Positions 29,588-37,469 of a DNA stretch of 45,233 bases are shown here, piece after piece; the stretch's first letter is position 1, and each line of letters opens with the position of its first letter. The DNA comes from Rhodoplanes sp. GTDB lineage: Bacteria; Pseudomonadota; Alphaproteobacteria; Rhizobiales; Xanthobacteraceae. A program made the translations under genes and the position numbers. Location of the stretch: contig NZ_JACAAX010000055.1 of the NCBI RefSeq assembly GCF_013377085.1, forward strand, positions 1 to 45,233. Direction: 5' to 3'. The notes beneath the pieces were generated by a model. It made no database searches, was not told the origin of the DNA, and saw only the letters and a program-made list of their open reading frames with translations.

Positions 29588-29728
29588 TCAGAACCAAGGC
29601 TTCCAGGCCCACACCAGCACGTGTGCGAGCACGGCGATGACGACGAATGCACTGAACGTCGTCTTGAATTGATTGTGGAACTCGATCGCTTCCGCTTCCG
29701 TCAGGCCGGACAGGCTTCTCTCTGACAT
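29588..29728 (-). CDS. pucB: Light-harvesting complex 2 beta subunit
   Basis: A 46-residue single-span antenna apoprotein, partner of the alpha chain in the B800-850 ring. It matches the molischianum-type beta chain: ERSLSGLTE, HNQFKTTFSAF, AHVLVWAWKPWF. Without Met, His17 and the B850 ligand His35 are kept, as is Trp44, the second acetyl hydrogen-bond donor. The WxWKPWF end resembles LH1 beta, a known trait of this LH2 type. GAGGG lies about 7 nt before ATG 29728. It is first in the pucBA operon, the standard order. The gene is easily missed because it is short. Confidence 0.94.
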   Translation of the reverse strand: MSERSLSGLTEAEAIEFHNQFKTTFSAFVVIAVLAHVLVWAWKPWF

Positions 29729-29783
29729 CGGGATACCCTCTATGGTTTGCCGTAAACAATCCTTCGCAATGTCTTCGCTGCGG

Positions 29784-29852
29784 TCATGTCGTGACGACTC
29801 CGTCGCGACATCTTTTTCGACCGGAAAGGCCGCGATGCAATTCGACGCTCAT
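29784..29852 (-). CDS. Putative 22-codon leader ORF of pucBA
   Basis: ATG 29852 has GAGGT 6 nt upstream. The frame runs 22 codons to TGA at 29784, 55 nt before the pucB start. Its last eight sense codons coincide with the hairpin at 29787-29810, so translation would open that structure. No similarity is recognised. The support is ribosome site plus position only. Confidence 0.35.
   Translation of the reverse strand: MSVELHRGLSGRKRCRDGVVTT
29787..29810 (-). promoter_or_regulatory. Hairpin in the pucBA leader
   Basis: Ten-base arms (29787-29796, 29801-29810) pair with one mismatch around a 4-nt loop. On the plus strand it is followed by TCTTTTTC, so it could also terminate plus-strand transcription, but no plus-strand gene ends here. 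On the minus strand it lies about 58 nt before pucB. Confidence 0.5.
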
Positions 29853-29978
29853 ACCGCTACCTCGACGGCGAACCAGCCAGGGAGATACGTCGATGATCGT
29901 CCGTCGAAAATACCGAATTAGTCGCTTCGACAATGCTTGGACCGGCAAGAGTTGCATCGCACCGCCGCGAATATCCGA

Positions 29979-30022
29979 TGTATAGCGATCCTGACAGGCC
30001 CGACTGTCAACAACGATGAAAA
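29979..30022 (-). promoter_or_regulatory. pucBA promoter with PpsR/CrtJ-type sites
   Basis: A perfect TGT-N12-ACA palindrome (29979-29996), the known target of the photosynthesis repressor PpsR/CrtJ, is followed after 8 bp by a second copy with one mismatch in its ACA half (30005-30022, TGT-N12-AAA). On the minus strand they overlap TTGACA (30010-30005, -35) and TATACA (29984-29979, -10). The 20-bp spacer is longer than ideal. A start near 29972 would give a leader of about 240 nt before pucB. Confidence 0.6.
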
Positions 30023-30099
30023 CGTAACTCCGCGGGCCTATTTGCCGTCGTTCCGGGGCATTACAGGACCGTCCGGGCGACGATGGCGCCGCCGGGCGC

Positions 30100-30486
30100 T
30101 CACTCGATCCAGGCGCCGCACGCGACGAGCAGCTCGCGCAGCACGCCGCGATGGCAGTGCGCCTCGTCCCCGCAATAGCAGCCGATCGAGACATTCGCGC
30201 CGTGCGACAGGGTGGCGAGCAGATCGAGGAGGTGTTTCGGCGTCGGCGCCGCCATCTCGGCCCGGAAGGCGCGCGTGAAGGCCTTCCATTCGGCGGTCGT
30301 CGCCGCCGCATGCGCCTTCGCCATCAACGGCAGGCTCGGCGCGAGCTCGGGAAGCCAGACGTCGAACCAGTTCTCCGCCGCGTAATCCTCTTTCCGCACG
30401 CCGCGCGGCGGCCGGCGCACCGTCCCGATCCGGGTCCCTTCCTGCGCGAGGCGCGGCGTCCCGAGGCGGACGACTCGAAGGGCCAT
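30100..30486 (-). CDS. DUF488 family protein
   Basis: A 128-residue cytoplasmic protein with the DUF488 features: an N-terminal RLGTPR strand-turn and the C-terminal cysteine/histidine cluster GCYCGDEAHCHR (near 102-113), which could bind a metal. Function is unknown for the family. The gene lies 36 bp downstream of the acyltransferase gene on the same strand, so the two may be cotranscribed. Confidence 0.83.
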   Translation of the reverse strand: MALRVVRLGTPRLAQEGTRIGTVRRPPRGVRKEDYAAENWFDVWLPELAPSLPLMAKAHAAATTAEWKAFTRAFRAEMAAPTPKHLLDLLATLSHGANVSIGCYCGDEAHCHRGVLRELLVACGAWIE

Positions 30487-30522
30487 CGGAGGTTCCTCTG
30501 CCCGGGGTCGACGCGTCGGCGC

Positions 30523-31575
30523 CTACTCGGCCGGCTGCAGGCGGCCGCCGGCGGGCGCGCGGCGGAGCACGAGATGCGCCCAGTCGGGCCGCGTGAACAG
30601 GAAGGCGAAGCGGGTGTTGCGGACCACCCACCACATCGCCATCGCCCCGGCGATGGCGGCCGCCGTGACGATCAGCGACACCGCCCCGACGCTGTCGATC
30701 ACGCCGGTGTGGAGCAGCACGGCGCGGGTCGCCGCCATCGGCAGGAAGAAGGCGAGATAGACCACGATCGAGTGCTCGCCGCAGAACCGGATCGGCGCGA
30801 ACACCCAGGCCTTGGCGAGGAGCACCGACAGCACGATCACGGCACAGGCGCCGGCAAAGCCGAGCGCGAGCGAGACCAGCGGCAGGTCGGAGTAGCCGCC
30901 GAACACCAGCGCACCGTTGACCAGCGCCCACACAGTGAGGCCCGCGAACGCCGCCAGCGGGCGCGCCGACGCCGCCTCGGCCATGGCGAACACGCGGGGC
31001 GCGAGCAGGAAGCCGGTGTAGAAGTAGACGAAACGGGCAGCGAACTCATCCGGCACGGTCCAGCCGGTGTGGATCGGCGCGATCTCCAGCGCAGCCGCCA
31101 CCAGCCACAGGGCGAGCGGCGGGATGCGGAGCTGGCGGGCCGCCTTGGTCACCACGAAGAAGATCGGCAGCATATAGATGAACCACAGCGTCCCGAACGG
31201 CTCGATGAAGGCGAGCGCATACTGGCCCGGCACGCCGGCCCAGCCGTGCTCGGAGGCGAGCCCCGGCGCCTTCACGACGAGCTGGATGGTCATCCACAGC
31301 AGATAGAAATAGGCGAAGTGGATCACCTTGCGATCCGTGTAGGTGCGCCAGTCGCGGTCGATCACGCGCGCCAGGAACAGGCCGGAGATCAGGAAGAAGT
31401 CCGGCATGCGGAACGGTTTCGCGAACGCCACGAAAGCGTGCATGAAGCCTTCGCCGCCGACCGCCAGCTCGACCCCGAAGGTCGAGTGCAGCATGACGAC
31501 CATGATGATGCAGACGCCCTTGGCGGTGTCGACCCAGTCGATCCGGGCGGCGTCGGTGGGCACGGGGGTTGCCAT
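30523..31575 (-). CDS. Acyltransferase 3 family membrane protein
   Basis: A 350-residue inner-membrane protein with about ten helices, of the family that O-acetylates or O-succinylates surface glycans. The N-terminal signature WVDTAKGVCIIMVVMLH includes the conserved His near 30, and the MPDFFLISGLF segment near 58 is typical of the fucose 4-O-acetylase/OpgC-like group. The substrate is not indicated by neighbours: a DUF488 gene follows and hrpB is divergent. Confidence 0.87.
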   Translation of the reverse strand: MATPVPTDAARIDWVDTAKGVCIIMVVMLHSTFGVELAVGGEGFMHAFVAFAKPFRMPDFFLISGLFLARVIDRDWRTYTDRKVIHFAYFYLLWMTIQLVVKAPGLASEHGWAGVPGQYALAFIEPFGTLWFIYMLPIFFVVTKAARQLRIPPLALWLVAAALEIAPIHTGWTVPDEFAARFVYFYTGFLLAPRVFAMAEAASARPLAAFAGLTVWALVNGALVFGGYSDLPLVSLALGFAGACAVIVLSVLLAKAWVFAPIRFCGEHSIVVYLAFFLPMAATRAVLLHTGVIDSVGAVSLIVTAAAIAGAMAMWWVVRNTRFAFLFTRPDWAHLVLRRAPAGGRLQPAE

Positions 31576-31874
31576 CGTCCGTCCTAGCCTGCTTGTGGCG
31601 TCTGCCCTGTCCCGAACCGAGTCCCGATTCCGGACAGAATTAGGTTACGCCCCCGTTAAGAGGGCAAGAATCGGGCCTGCCCGCAAGGGGGGTCTGGAAT
31701 TGCGGTTAATCCAGGGGGTGTAGGTCCACCCGTCCATCGCCTGGTCCGCACCGGCACGGGGCGCCGGCGGGCAGAAAAGCCGTGCGGAGCCGGCGCTGTC
31801 CAGACACAAGGACGTGGGCAGCCGGCGCCCCGCGCGGATCATGGCGGCGGGGTCGAGGTGTTATTGGAACGCGC

Positions 31875-34412
31875 ATGACTGATTTTCACCGTTTCGACGT
31901 GCCGTTGCCGATCGACGAGGCCCTGCCGGCGCTGGTCGCCGCCCTCGCGGCGCGCGACGCCGCCGTGCTGGTGGCGCCGCCCGGCGCCGGCAAGACCACC
32001 CGGGTGCCGCTGGTGCTGGCCGAAGAGCCCTGGGCGAAGGGGAAAAAGATCCTGGTGCTGGAGCCGCGCCGGCTCGCGGCCCGCGCCGCCGCCGCCCGCA
32101 TGGCCGCCACCTTGGGCGAGGCCGTCGGCGAGACGGTCGGCTACCGGGTGCGGTTCGGCTCGAAGATTTCCGGCCGGACCCGCATCGAGGTGGTCACCGA
32201 GGGCGTCTTCACCCGCATGATCCTGGACGACCCGATCCTGGAAGGCGTCGCGGCCGTGCTGTTCGACGAGTTCCACGAGCGCTCGCTCGACGCCGATCTC
32301 GGCCTCGCGCTCGCCCGCGACGCCCAGCAGGGTCTTCGCGAGGATTTGAAGCTCCTGGTCATGTCCGCCACCATCGATGGGGCGCGCATCGCCAAGAGCC
32401 TCGGCGACGCGGTGCGGGGCGACGCCCCCGTGATCGCCAGCGAAGGCCGCGCCTTCCCGGTCGAGACCCGGCATCTTCCGCGCGATCCCGGCAAGCACCT
32501 GGAGCCACAGGTCGCCGAGGCGGTGCTGCGGGCTCTGCGCGCCGAGACCGGCTCGATCCTGGTGTTCTTGCCCGGCGCCGCCGAGATCCGCCGCACCGAG
32601 ACCCTGCTGGGCGAAAAGATCGCCGACCCGGCCGTCGACGTGGTGCCGCTCTACGGCGCGCTCGACGCCGACGTGCAGGACCGCGCCGTGTCGCCGGCCC
32701 CGCCGGGCCGTAGAAAAGTGGTGCTGGCGACCTCGATCGCCGAGACCTCGCTGACCATCGAGGGCGTCCGGGTGGTGGTCGATTCCGGCCTCGCGCGGGT
32801 GCCGCGCTACGAGCCGGATCTGGCGCTGACCCGGCTGGAAACCGTCCGGGTGTCTCGTGCCGCGGCGGATCAACGACGCGGCCGCGCCGGCCGCACCGAG
32901 CCCGGGGTCTGCTGGCGCCTGTGGGACGAGCGCGAGACGGCCTCGCTCGAACCCTTCGTCCAGCCCGAGATTCTCGCCGCCGACCTGACCGGCTTCGTTC
33001 TCGACCTCGCCCATTGGGGCGTCACGGATCCGGCCAAGCTCTTGTTTCTCGACCCGCCCCCCGCCCCCGCACTGGCGGAGGCCGGCGCGCTCTTACGGGC
33101 GCTCGGCGCCCTCGATGCCGACGGGCGGATCACCGATCTGGGCCAGCGCCTGCGCGCCTTGCCGCTGCCGCCGCGGCTGTCCCGCATGGTGCTGGCGGCG
33201 GCCGGGCTCGGCGCCGCCCCGCTCGCCGCCGACATCGCCGTGGTGGTGACCGAGCGCGGGCTCGGCGGTACCGACCCGGACATCCGCCACCGCGTCGACG
33301 GGCTGCGGCGCGACCGCTCCCGCCGGGCCGAGGACGCACGCCGGATGGCGGCGCGCTGGGCCGAGATCGCCACGGCCGGGCGCCGCATCGCCGGCAGCGT
33401 CGGCCTCCCGGACGGCGTTCGCCTGTCCGGCAGCGCCGAGAAAACGGCCGGCGCCCTGCTGGCGCTCGCCTATCCAGATCGGGTCGCCAGGAATCGGGGC
33501 GGCGGAACCGGTGCCGTGCTGCTGGCGAGCGGCCGCGGCGCCACCGTCGACCCCGCCTCCGCGCTCGCCCGGGAGTCGTTCCTCACCGTGGCCGAGCTCG
33601 CCGGCAGCGCCGGCAACAGCCGGGTGCTGCTCGCCGCGCCCGTCGCCATCGAGGACATCGAGGCGCTGTTCGCCGACCGCATCGTCGAGACCGACGAGGT
33701 GACGTTCGATCCCGCCTCTGCCAGTCTTCGCGCCCGCTGGGCCCGGCGCCTCGGCGCCGTCGCGCTCGCCGAGCGCCCCGTCAAGGTCGTGCCCAACGAC
33801 GAGACCGCCCGCCGCCTCGCGGAAAACATCGGCAGCCTCGGCCTCGCCCGCCTGCCGTGGTCGACAGGTCTGACGCAATGGCGCGACCGGGTGAACTTCT
33901 TGCACCGGCACGAGGGCGAGGAGTGGCCCGACCTGTCGGACGACACCCTGCTCGCCACCATCGTGGACTGGCTGGCGCCTGCCCTCTCCGACAAGACCAC
34001 ACTCGCCGAGTTGGGTGCCGACGATCTCTCCAACGCGCTGCACGCTCTGCTGCCGTGGAACCTGCGCAAAAAGCTCGACCACGAGGCGCCGACCCATTTC
34101 GAGGCGCCGTCCGGCTCGCGCGTGCCGATCGACTACGAGAGCGCGGAGGGACCCAAGCTCGCCATAAGAGTGCAGGAGCTGTTCGGCCTCGACCGCCACC
34201 CCACCGTCGCGGGCGGCCGCGTGCCGCTGGTGGTCGAGCTTCTGTCGCCGGCGCACCGGCCCGTGCAGATCACCCGCGACCTGCCGACATTTTGGCGCGG
34301 CTCCTACGCCGACGTGCGCACCGATCTACGCGGGCGCTACCCCAAGCACCCGTGGCCCGAGGACCCGCTGACGGCCCCGGCGACCCACCGCGCCAAGCCG
34401 CGGGGGACGTGA
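31875..34412 (+). CDS. hrpB: ATP-dependent helicase HrpB
   Basis: An 845-residue DEAH/RHA-type helicase. Motif I APPGAGKTT (near 36), motif II DEFH (near 134), motif III SAT (near 166), motif VI QRRGRAGR (near 330), then winged-helix, ratchet and C-terminal HrpB domains. RNA is the likely substrate; the cell role of HrpB is poorly defined. ATG 31875 was chosen because family members begin shortly before LPIDEALPAL. No strong ribosome site is visible. It is divergent from the acyltransferase gene. Confidence 0.95.
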   Translation: MTDFHRFDVPLPIDEALPALVAALAARDAAVLVAPPGAGKTTRVPLVLAEEPWAKGKKILVLEPRRLAARAAAARMAATLGEAVGETVGYRVRFGSKISGRTRIEVVTEGVFTRMILDDPILEGVAAVLFDEFHERSLDADLGLALARDAQQGLREDLKLLVMSATIDGARIAKSLGDAVRGDAPVIASEGRAFPVETRHLPRDPGKHLEPQVAEAVLRALRAETGSILVFLPGAAEIRRTETLLGEKIADPAVDVVPLYGALDADVQDRAVSPAPPGRRKVVLATSIAETSLTIEGVRVVVDSGLARVPRYEPDLALTRLETVRVSRAAADQRRGRAGRTEPGVCWRLWDERETASLEPFVQPEILAADLTGFVLDLAHWGVTDPAKLLFLDPPPAPALAEAGALLRALGALDADGRITDLGQRLRALPLPPRLSRMVLAAAGLGAAPLAADIAVVVTERGLGGTDPDIRHRVDGLRRDRSRRAEDARRMAARWAEIATAGRRIAGSVGLPDGVRLSGSAEKTAGALLALAYPDRVARNRGGGTGAVLLASGRGATVDPASALARESFLTVAELAGSAGNSRVLLAAPVAIEDIEALFADRIVETDEVTFDPASASLRARWARRLGAVALAERPVKVVPNDETARRLAENIGSLGLARLPWSTGLTQWRDRVNFLHRHEGEEWPDLSDDTLLATIVDWLAPALSDKTTLAELGADDLSNALHALLPWNLRKKLDHEAPTHFEAPSGSRVPIDYESAEGPKLAIRVQELFGLDRHPTVAGGRVPLVVELLSPAHRPVQITRDLPTFWRGSYADVRTDLRGRYPKHPWPEDPLTAPATHRAKPRGT

Positions 34413-34415
34413 GGC

Positions 34416-34650
34416 CCTCTCCCCGCGTGCGTTTCAGGATGCACACATCTCGTATTGTCGAGGCAGTTCGCGGTTTGGCAGGGAGCGACCTCACCCATCG
34501 GCGTCATCGCCGGGCTTGACCCGGCGATCCATCGTTCTGCTAAACAAGTCTTCTTGCGAAGCAGGATGGATGCGCGGGTCGAGCCCGCGCATGACGATCT
34601 CATGCATGGCAAGCGATGTGTGCATCCCGTAGAGCGCACGCGGGGAGAGG
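34416..34650. repeat. Nested palindromic element (235 bp)
   Basis: Outer 16-bp perfect inverted repeats (34416-34431, 34635-34650), then inner 13-bp perfect inverted repeats (34437-34449, 34615-34627), enclose about 165 bp that contain a complete copy of the 90-bp composite palindrome (34503-34595). It begins just after the hrpB stop codon. No transposase. It looks like one intergenic repeat inserted within another. Confidence 0.75.
34503..34595. repeat. Composite palindromic repeat, copy A
   Basis: GTCAT and ATGAC bound the copy. Inside are hairpin 1 (CGCCGGG/CCCGGCG), a middle stem ATCCATC/GATGGAT and hairpin 2 (GCGCGGG/CCCGCGC). It shares its plan with copies at 35310, 38991 and 40343. 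Confidence 0.8.
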
Positions 34651-34790
34651 TAAGAACGCCGAACCTCGAGCACTTATAGTGATCCGGCCGACACTCTCTT
34701 CACCATCGTCCCAAAGTCCGGCGCCGCCGTTAGCCTCCCGCTCAGCGCCGGCGTGCTGCAATGCCGCCTCGTCTGTTCGAGGGATTCGCG

Positions 34791-35285
34791 ATGCGCAGCA
34801 TCCTCGTCTTCGCGCTCCTGGCGCTCGCCATCGGCGCGTTTGCGCCGAAACTCTATCTTGACGCCACCGCCCGCACGGCGCCGGTCGCCGCGCCGGTCAC
34901 GCCCGCCTCCTCCGGCTATCGCAGCCTGACGCTGCGGCCCGACGACCGCGGCCATTTCCAGACCGACGGCACCCTCGACGGCCGCCGCATGTCGTTCCTG
35001 GTCGACACCGGCGCCTCGGTGATCGCACTCAAGGCGAGCGACGCCGCGCGCCTCGGCGTCCGCCCGGCGGCACGCGACTTCACGGCGCGGGTCTCGACCG
35101 CCAACGGCACCGTGATGGCGGCGCCGACCGAGATCACCCGGGTCGATGTCGGCGGCCTCGTCGTCTACAACGTCGCCGCCCTGGTGCTGCCCGACGAGGT
35201 TTTGACCCAGAACCTGCTCGGCATGTCGTTCCTGTCGCGCGTGCGCTTCGAGCACCGCAACGGCCGGCTCGTGCTGGAGCAGTGA
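34791..35285 (+). CDS. Retropepsin-like aspartic protease, TIGR02281 type
   Basis: A 164-residue periplasmic-facing clan AA aspartic protease. An N-terminal membrane anchor (about 4-22) is followed by a single retropepsin-like domain with active-site DTGAS near 75 and a C-terminal LLGMSFL turn. Such short forms act as homodimers. ATG 34791 has GAGGGA upstream and directly begins the hydrophobic anchor; ATG 34761 would add ten residues before it. Its targets are unknown. It lies between the nested repeat and repeat copy B. Confidence 0.85.
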   Translation: MRSILVFALLALAIGAFAPKLYLDATARTAPVAAPVTPASSGYRSLTLRPDDRGHFQTDGTLDGRRMSFLVDTGASVIALKASDAARLGVRPAARDFTARVSTANGTVMAAPTEITRVDVGGLVVYNVAALVLPDEVLTQNLLGMSFLSRVRFEHRNGRLVLEQ

Positions 35286-35309
35286 CGCCGGCGCCCACCC
35301 TCCTCCACA

Positions 35310-35397
35310 GTCATGGCCGGGCTCCGTCCCGGCCATCCACGTCCTTGTCGCGACGCCGTTTTTAGACCTGGACGCGGGCGACGAGCGCGGGCATGAC
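35310..35397. repeat. Composite palindromic repeat, copy B (degenerate right half)
   Basis: GTCAT start, intact hairpin 1 (GGCCGGG/CCCGGCC) and ATCCACGTCC. The right half keeps GGACG and the ATGAC end, but hairpin 2 is no longer self-complementary. Confidence 0.65.
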
Positions 35398-35552
35398 GGG
35401 TCGGGAGTCCTGGCTCTCCGTGCCCCGGCACGACGTATCGCAGCGCCAAAACCCCGCGTGCCAAACCGGGACGGGGACGGTAGATTGGCCGGCGTTTTCC
35501 GCCGGACCCGGTCAGACCCGGCCAGGTCCCGACCCGACCCAGGGACAGAGCG

Positions 35553-37214
35553 ATGACGATTTCTCCCCTCGCCGGCAAGCATCCGCCCGCTGAGCTGCTG
35601 GTCGATCTCGGCCGCCTCGATCGCGCCTATTACGAGCGCACCCCCGACATGGACGACGCCACCCAGCGGGTCGCCTTCGGCACCTCGGGCCACCGCGGCA
35701 CCTCGCTCGCCGGCTCGTTCAACGAGGCGCATATCCTGGCGATCTCGCAGGCGATCTGCGAGTACCGGGCCGGCCAGGGCATCGACGGACCGCTCTATCT
35801 CGGCAAGGACACCCATGCGCTGTCGCGCCCGGCCGAGCGCAGCGCCCTGGAGGTGCTCGCCGCCAACGGCGTCACGGCCGTGGTCCAGCGCGACGACGGC
35901 TACACCCCGACCCCGGTGATCTCGCGCGCCATCCTGGTCCACAACCGCGGCCGCAAGCAGCATCTCGCCGACGGCATCGTCATCACGCCGTCGCACAATC
36001 CGCCCGAGGACGGCGGCTTCAAGTACAATCCGCCGCATGGCGGACCGGCCGACACCGACGCCACCAAATGGATCGAGAACCGCGCCAACGCGCTGCTGCG
36101 CGACGGCAACCGCGGCGTCAAGCGCATCCCGCTCGAGCGCGCGCTCGCCGCCGAGACGACGCATCGCGAGGACTTCGTCCAGCCCTATGTGGACGACCTG
36201 GACAACGTCGTCGACATGGCGGCCATCAAGGCGGCGGGGCTGAAGCTCGCGGTCGACCCGCTCGGCGGCGCCGGCCTGCCCTACTGGGCGCCGATCAATG
36301 CGCGCTGGGGGCTCGACATCGACATCGTCAACAAGGACATCGACTTCCAGTTCGCCTTCATGACGGTCGACCACGACGGCAAGATCCGCATGGACTGCTC
36401 GAGCCCGTATGCGATGGCGAGCCTGGTGACGCTGAAAGACCGTTATCAGGTCGCCTTCGGCAACGACACCGATGCGGACCGGCACGGCATCGTCACGCCC
36501 TCGGCCGGGCTCTTGAACCCGAACCATTATCTCGCGGTCGCGATCCGCTACCTGCTCACCCACCGCAAGGACTGGCCGACCGACTCGGCCGTCGGCAAGA
36601 CGCTGGTGTCGTCGAGCATGATCGACCGCGTGGTGAAGAAGCTCGGGCGGCGCCTCTCCGAGGTGCCGGTCGGCTTCAAATGGTTCGTCCCGGGCCTGGT
36701 CGACGGCTCCATCTGCTTCGGCGGCGAGGAGAGCGCCGGCGCGAGTTTTCTCCGTCGCAACGGGACGACGTGGACGACCGACAAGGACGGCCTGATCATG
36801 GATCTCCTGGCCGCCGAGATCACGGCCGTCACCGGAAAAGACCCGGGCGAGCATTACCAGGAGCTGACGCGGGAGTTCGGCGCGCCGTTCTACACCCGCA
36901 TCGACGCGGCCGCGACGCCGGACGAGAAGGCGCGGCTCGGCAAGCTGTCGCCCGCCGCCGTGACGGCCAAGGAGCTGGCCGGCGACGCCATCACGGCGAA
37001 GCTCACCAACGCGCCGGGCAACGGCGCGGCGATCGGCGGCCTGAAGGTGACGACCGAGGCCGGCTGGTTCGCGGCGCGCCCGTCCGGCACCGAGAACATC
37101 TACAAGATCTACGCCGAGAGCTTCCGCAACGCCGTCCATCTGCAGGCGATCGTCTCTGAGGCGAAGGCGATCGTCGGCGCGGCACTGGCCGGCGAAGGCA
37201 CGGCGGCGGCGTGA
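35553..37214 (+). CDS. pgm: Alpha-D-glucose phosphate-specific phosphoglucomutase
   Basis: A 553-residue cytoplasmic enzyme interconverting glucose 1-phosphate and glucose 6-phosphate for glycogen and surface-glycan precursors. The length and N-terminus fit the E. coli Pgm type. The phosphoserine loop is TPSHNPP (near 148), the magnesium loop NDTDADR (near 309), the sugar loop GGEES (near 390) and the phosphate loop RPSGTE (near 510). ATG 35553 follows GGGACAGAGCG. A second phosphohexomutase follows 255 bp downstream, separated by a palindromic element. Confidence 0.96.
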   Translation: MTISPLAGKHPPAELLVDLGRLDRAYYERTPDMDDATQRVAFGTSGHRGTSLAGSFNEAHILAISQAICEYRAGQGIDGPLYLGKDTHALSRPAERSALEVLAANGVTAVVQRDDGYTPTPVISRAILVHNRGRKQHLADGIVITPSHNPPEDGGFKYNPPHGGPADTDATKWIENRANALLRDGNRGVKRIPLERALAAETTHREDFVQPYVDDLDNVVDMAAIKAAGLKLAVDPLGGAGLPYWAPINARWGLDIDIVNKDIDFQFAFMTVDHDGKIRMDCSSPYAMASLVTLKDRYQVAFGNDTDADRHGIVTPSAGLLNPNHYLAVAIRYLLTHRKDWPTDSAVGKTLVSSSMIDRVVKKLGRRLSEVPVGFKWFVPGLVDGSICFGGEESAGASFLRRNGTTWTTDKDGLIMDLLAAEITAVTGKDPGEHYQELTREFGAPFYTRIDAAATPDEKARLGKLSPAAVTAKELAGDAITAKLTNAPGNGAAIGGLKVTTEAGWFAARPSGTENIYKIYAESFRNAVHLQAIVSEAKAIVGAALAGEGTAAA

Positions 37215-37266
37215 CACGCGATCACACCGACTCTGATGGCTGGAGCAGAGCGCTGCCCCGGCCTGC

Positions 37267-37368
37267 TCCCTCCCCCCTTGTGGGGGAGGGCTGGGGAGGG
37301 GGGTAACCCCACTCTCCGGCGCAAGCGTCCACCCCCCTCCCTGTCCCTCCCCCACAAGGGGGGAGGGA
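37267..37368. repeat. Palindromic element between the two mutase genes
   Basis: Perfect 24-bp inverted repeats (37267-37290, 37345-37368), each itself a hairpin (CCCTCCCCC/GGGGGAGGG), enclose inner 11-bp inverted repeats (37294-37304, 37331-37341). The strands are strongly C- or G-biased. The total is 102 bp, with no coding capacity. It resembles intergenic repeats common in Hyphomicrobiales genomes. Confidence 0.8.
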
Positions 37369-37469
37369 ACGCAAGAGGACGGTCACGTCATCACGAGAAG
37401 CCCGGGGTCGTGTGGATCATCGATCTGCCGAAATTCGAGATCGGGTGCTCGTCTGAGAAGAAGGTCCCC

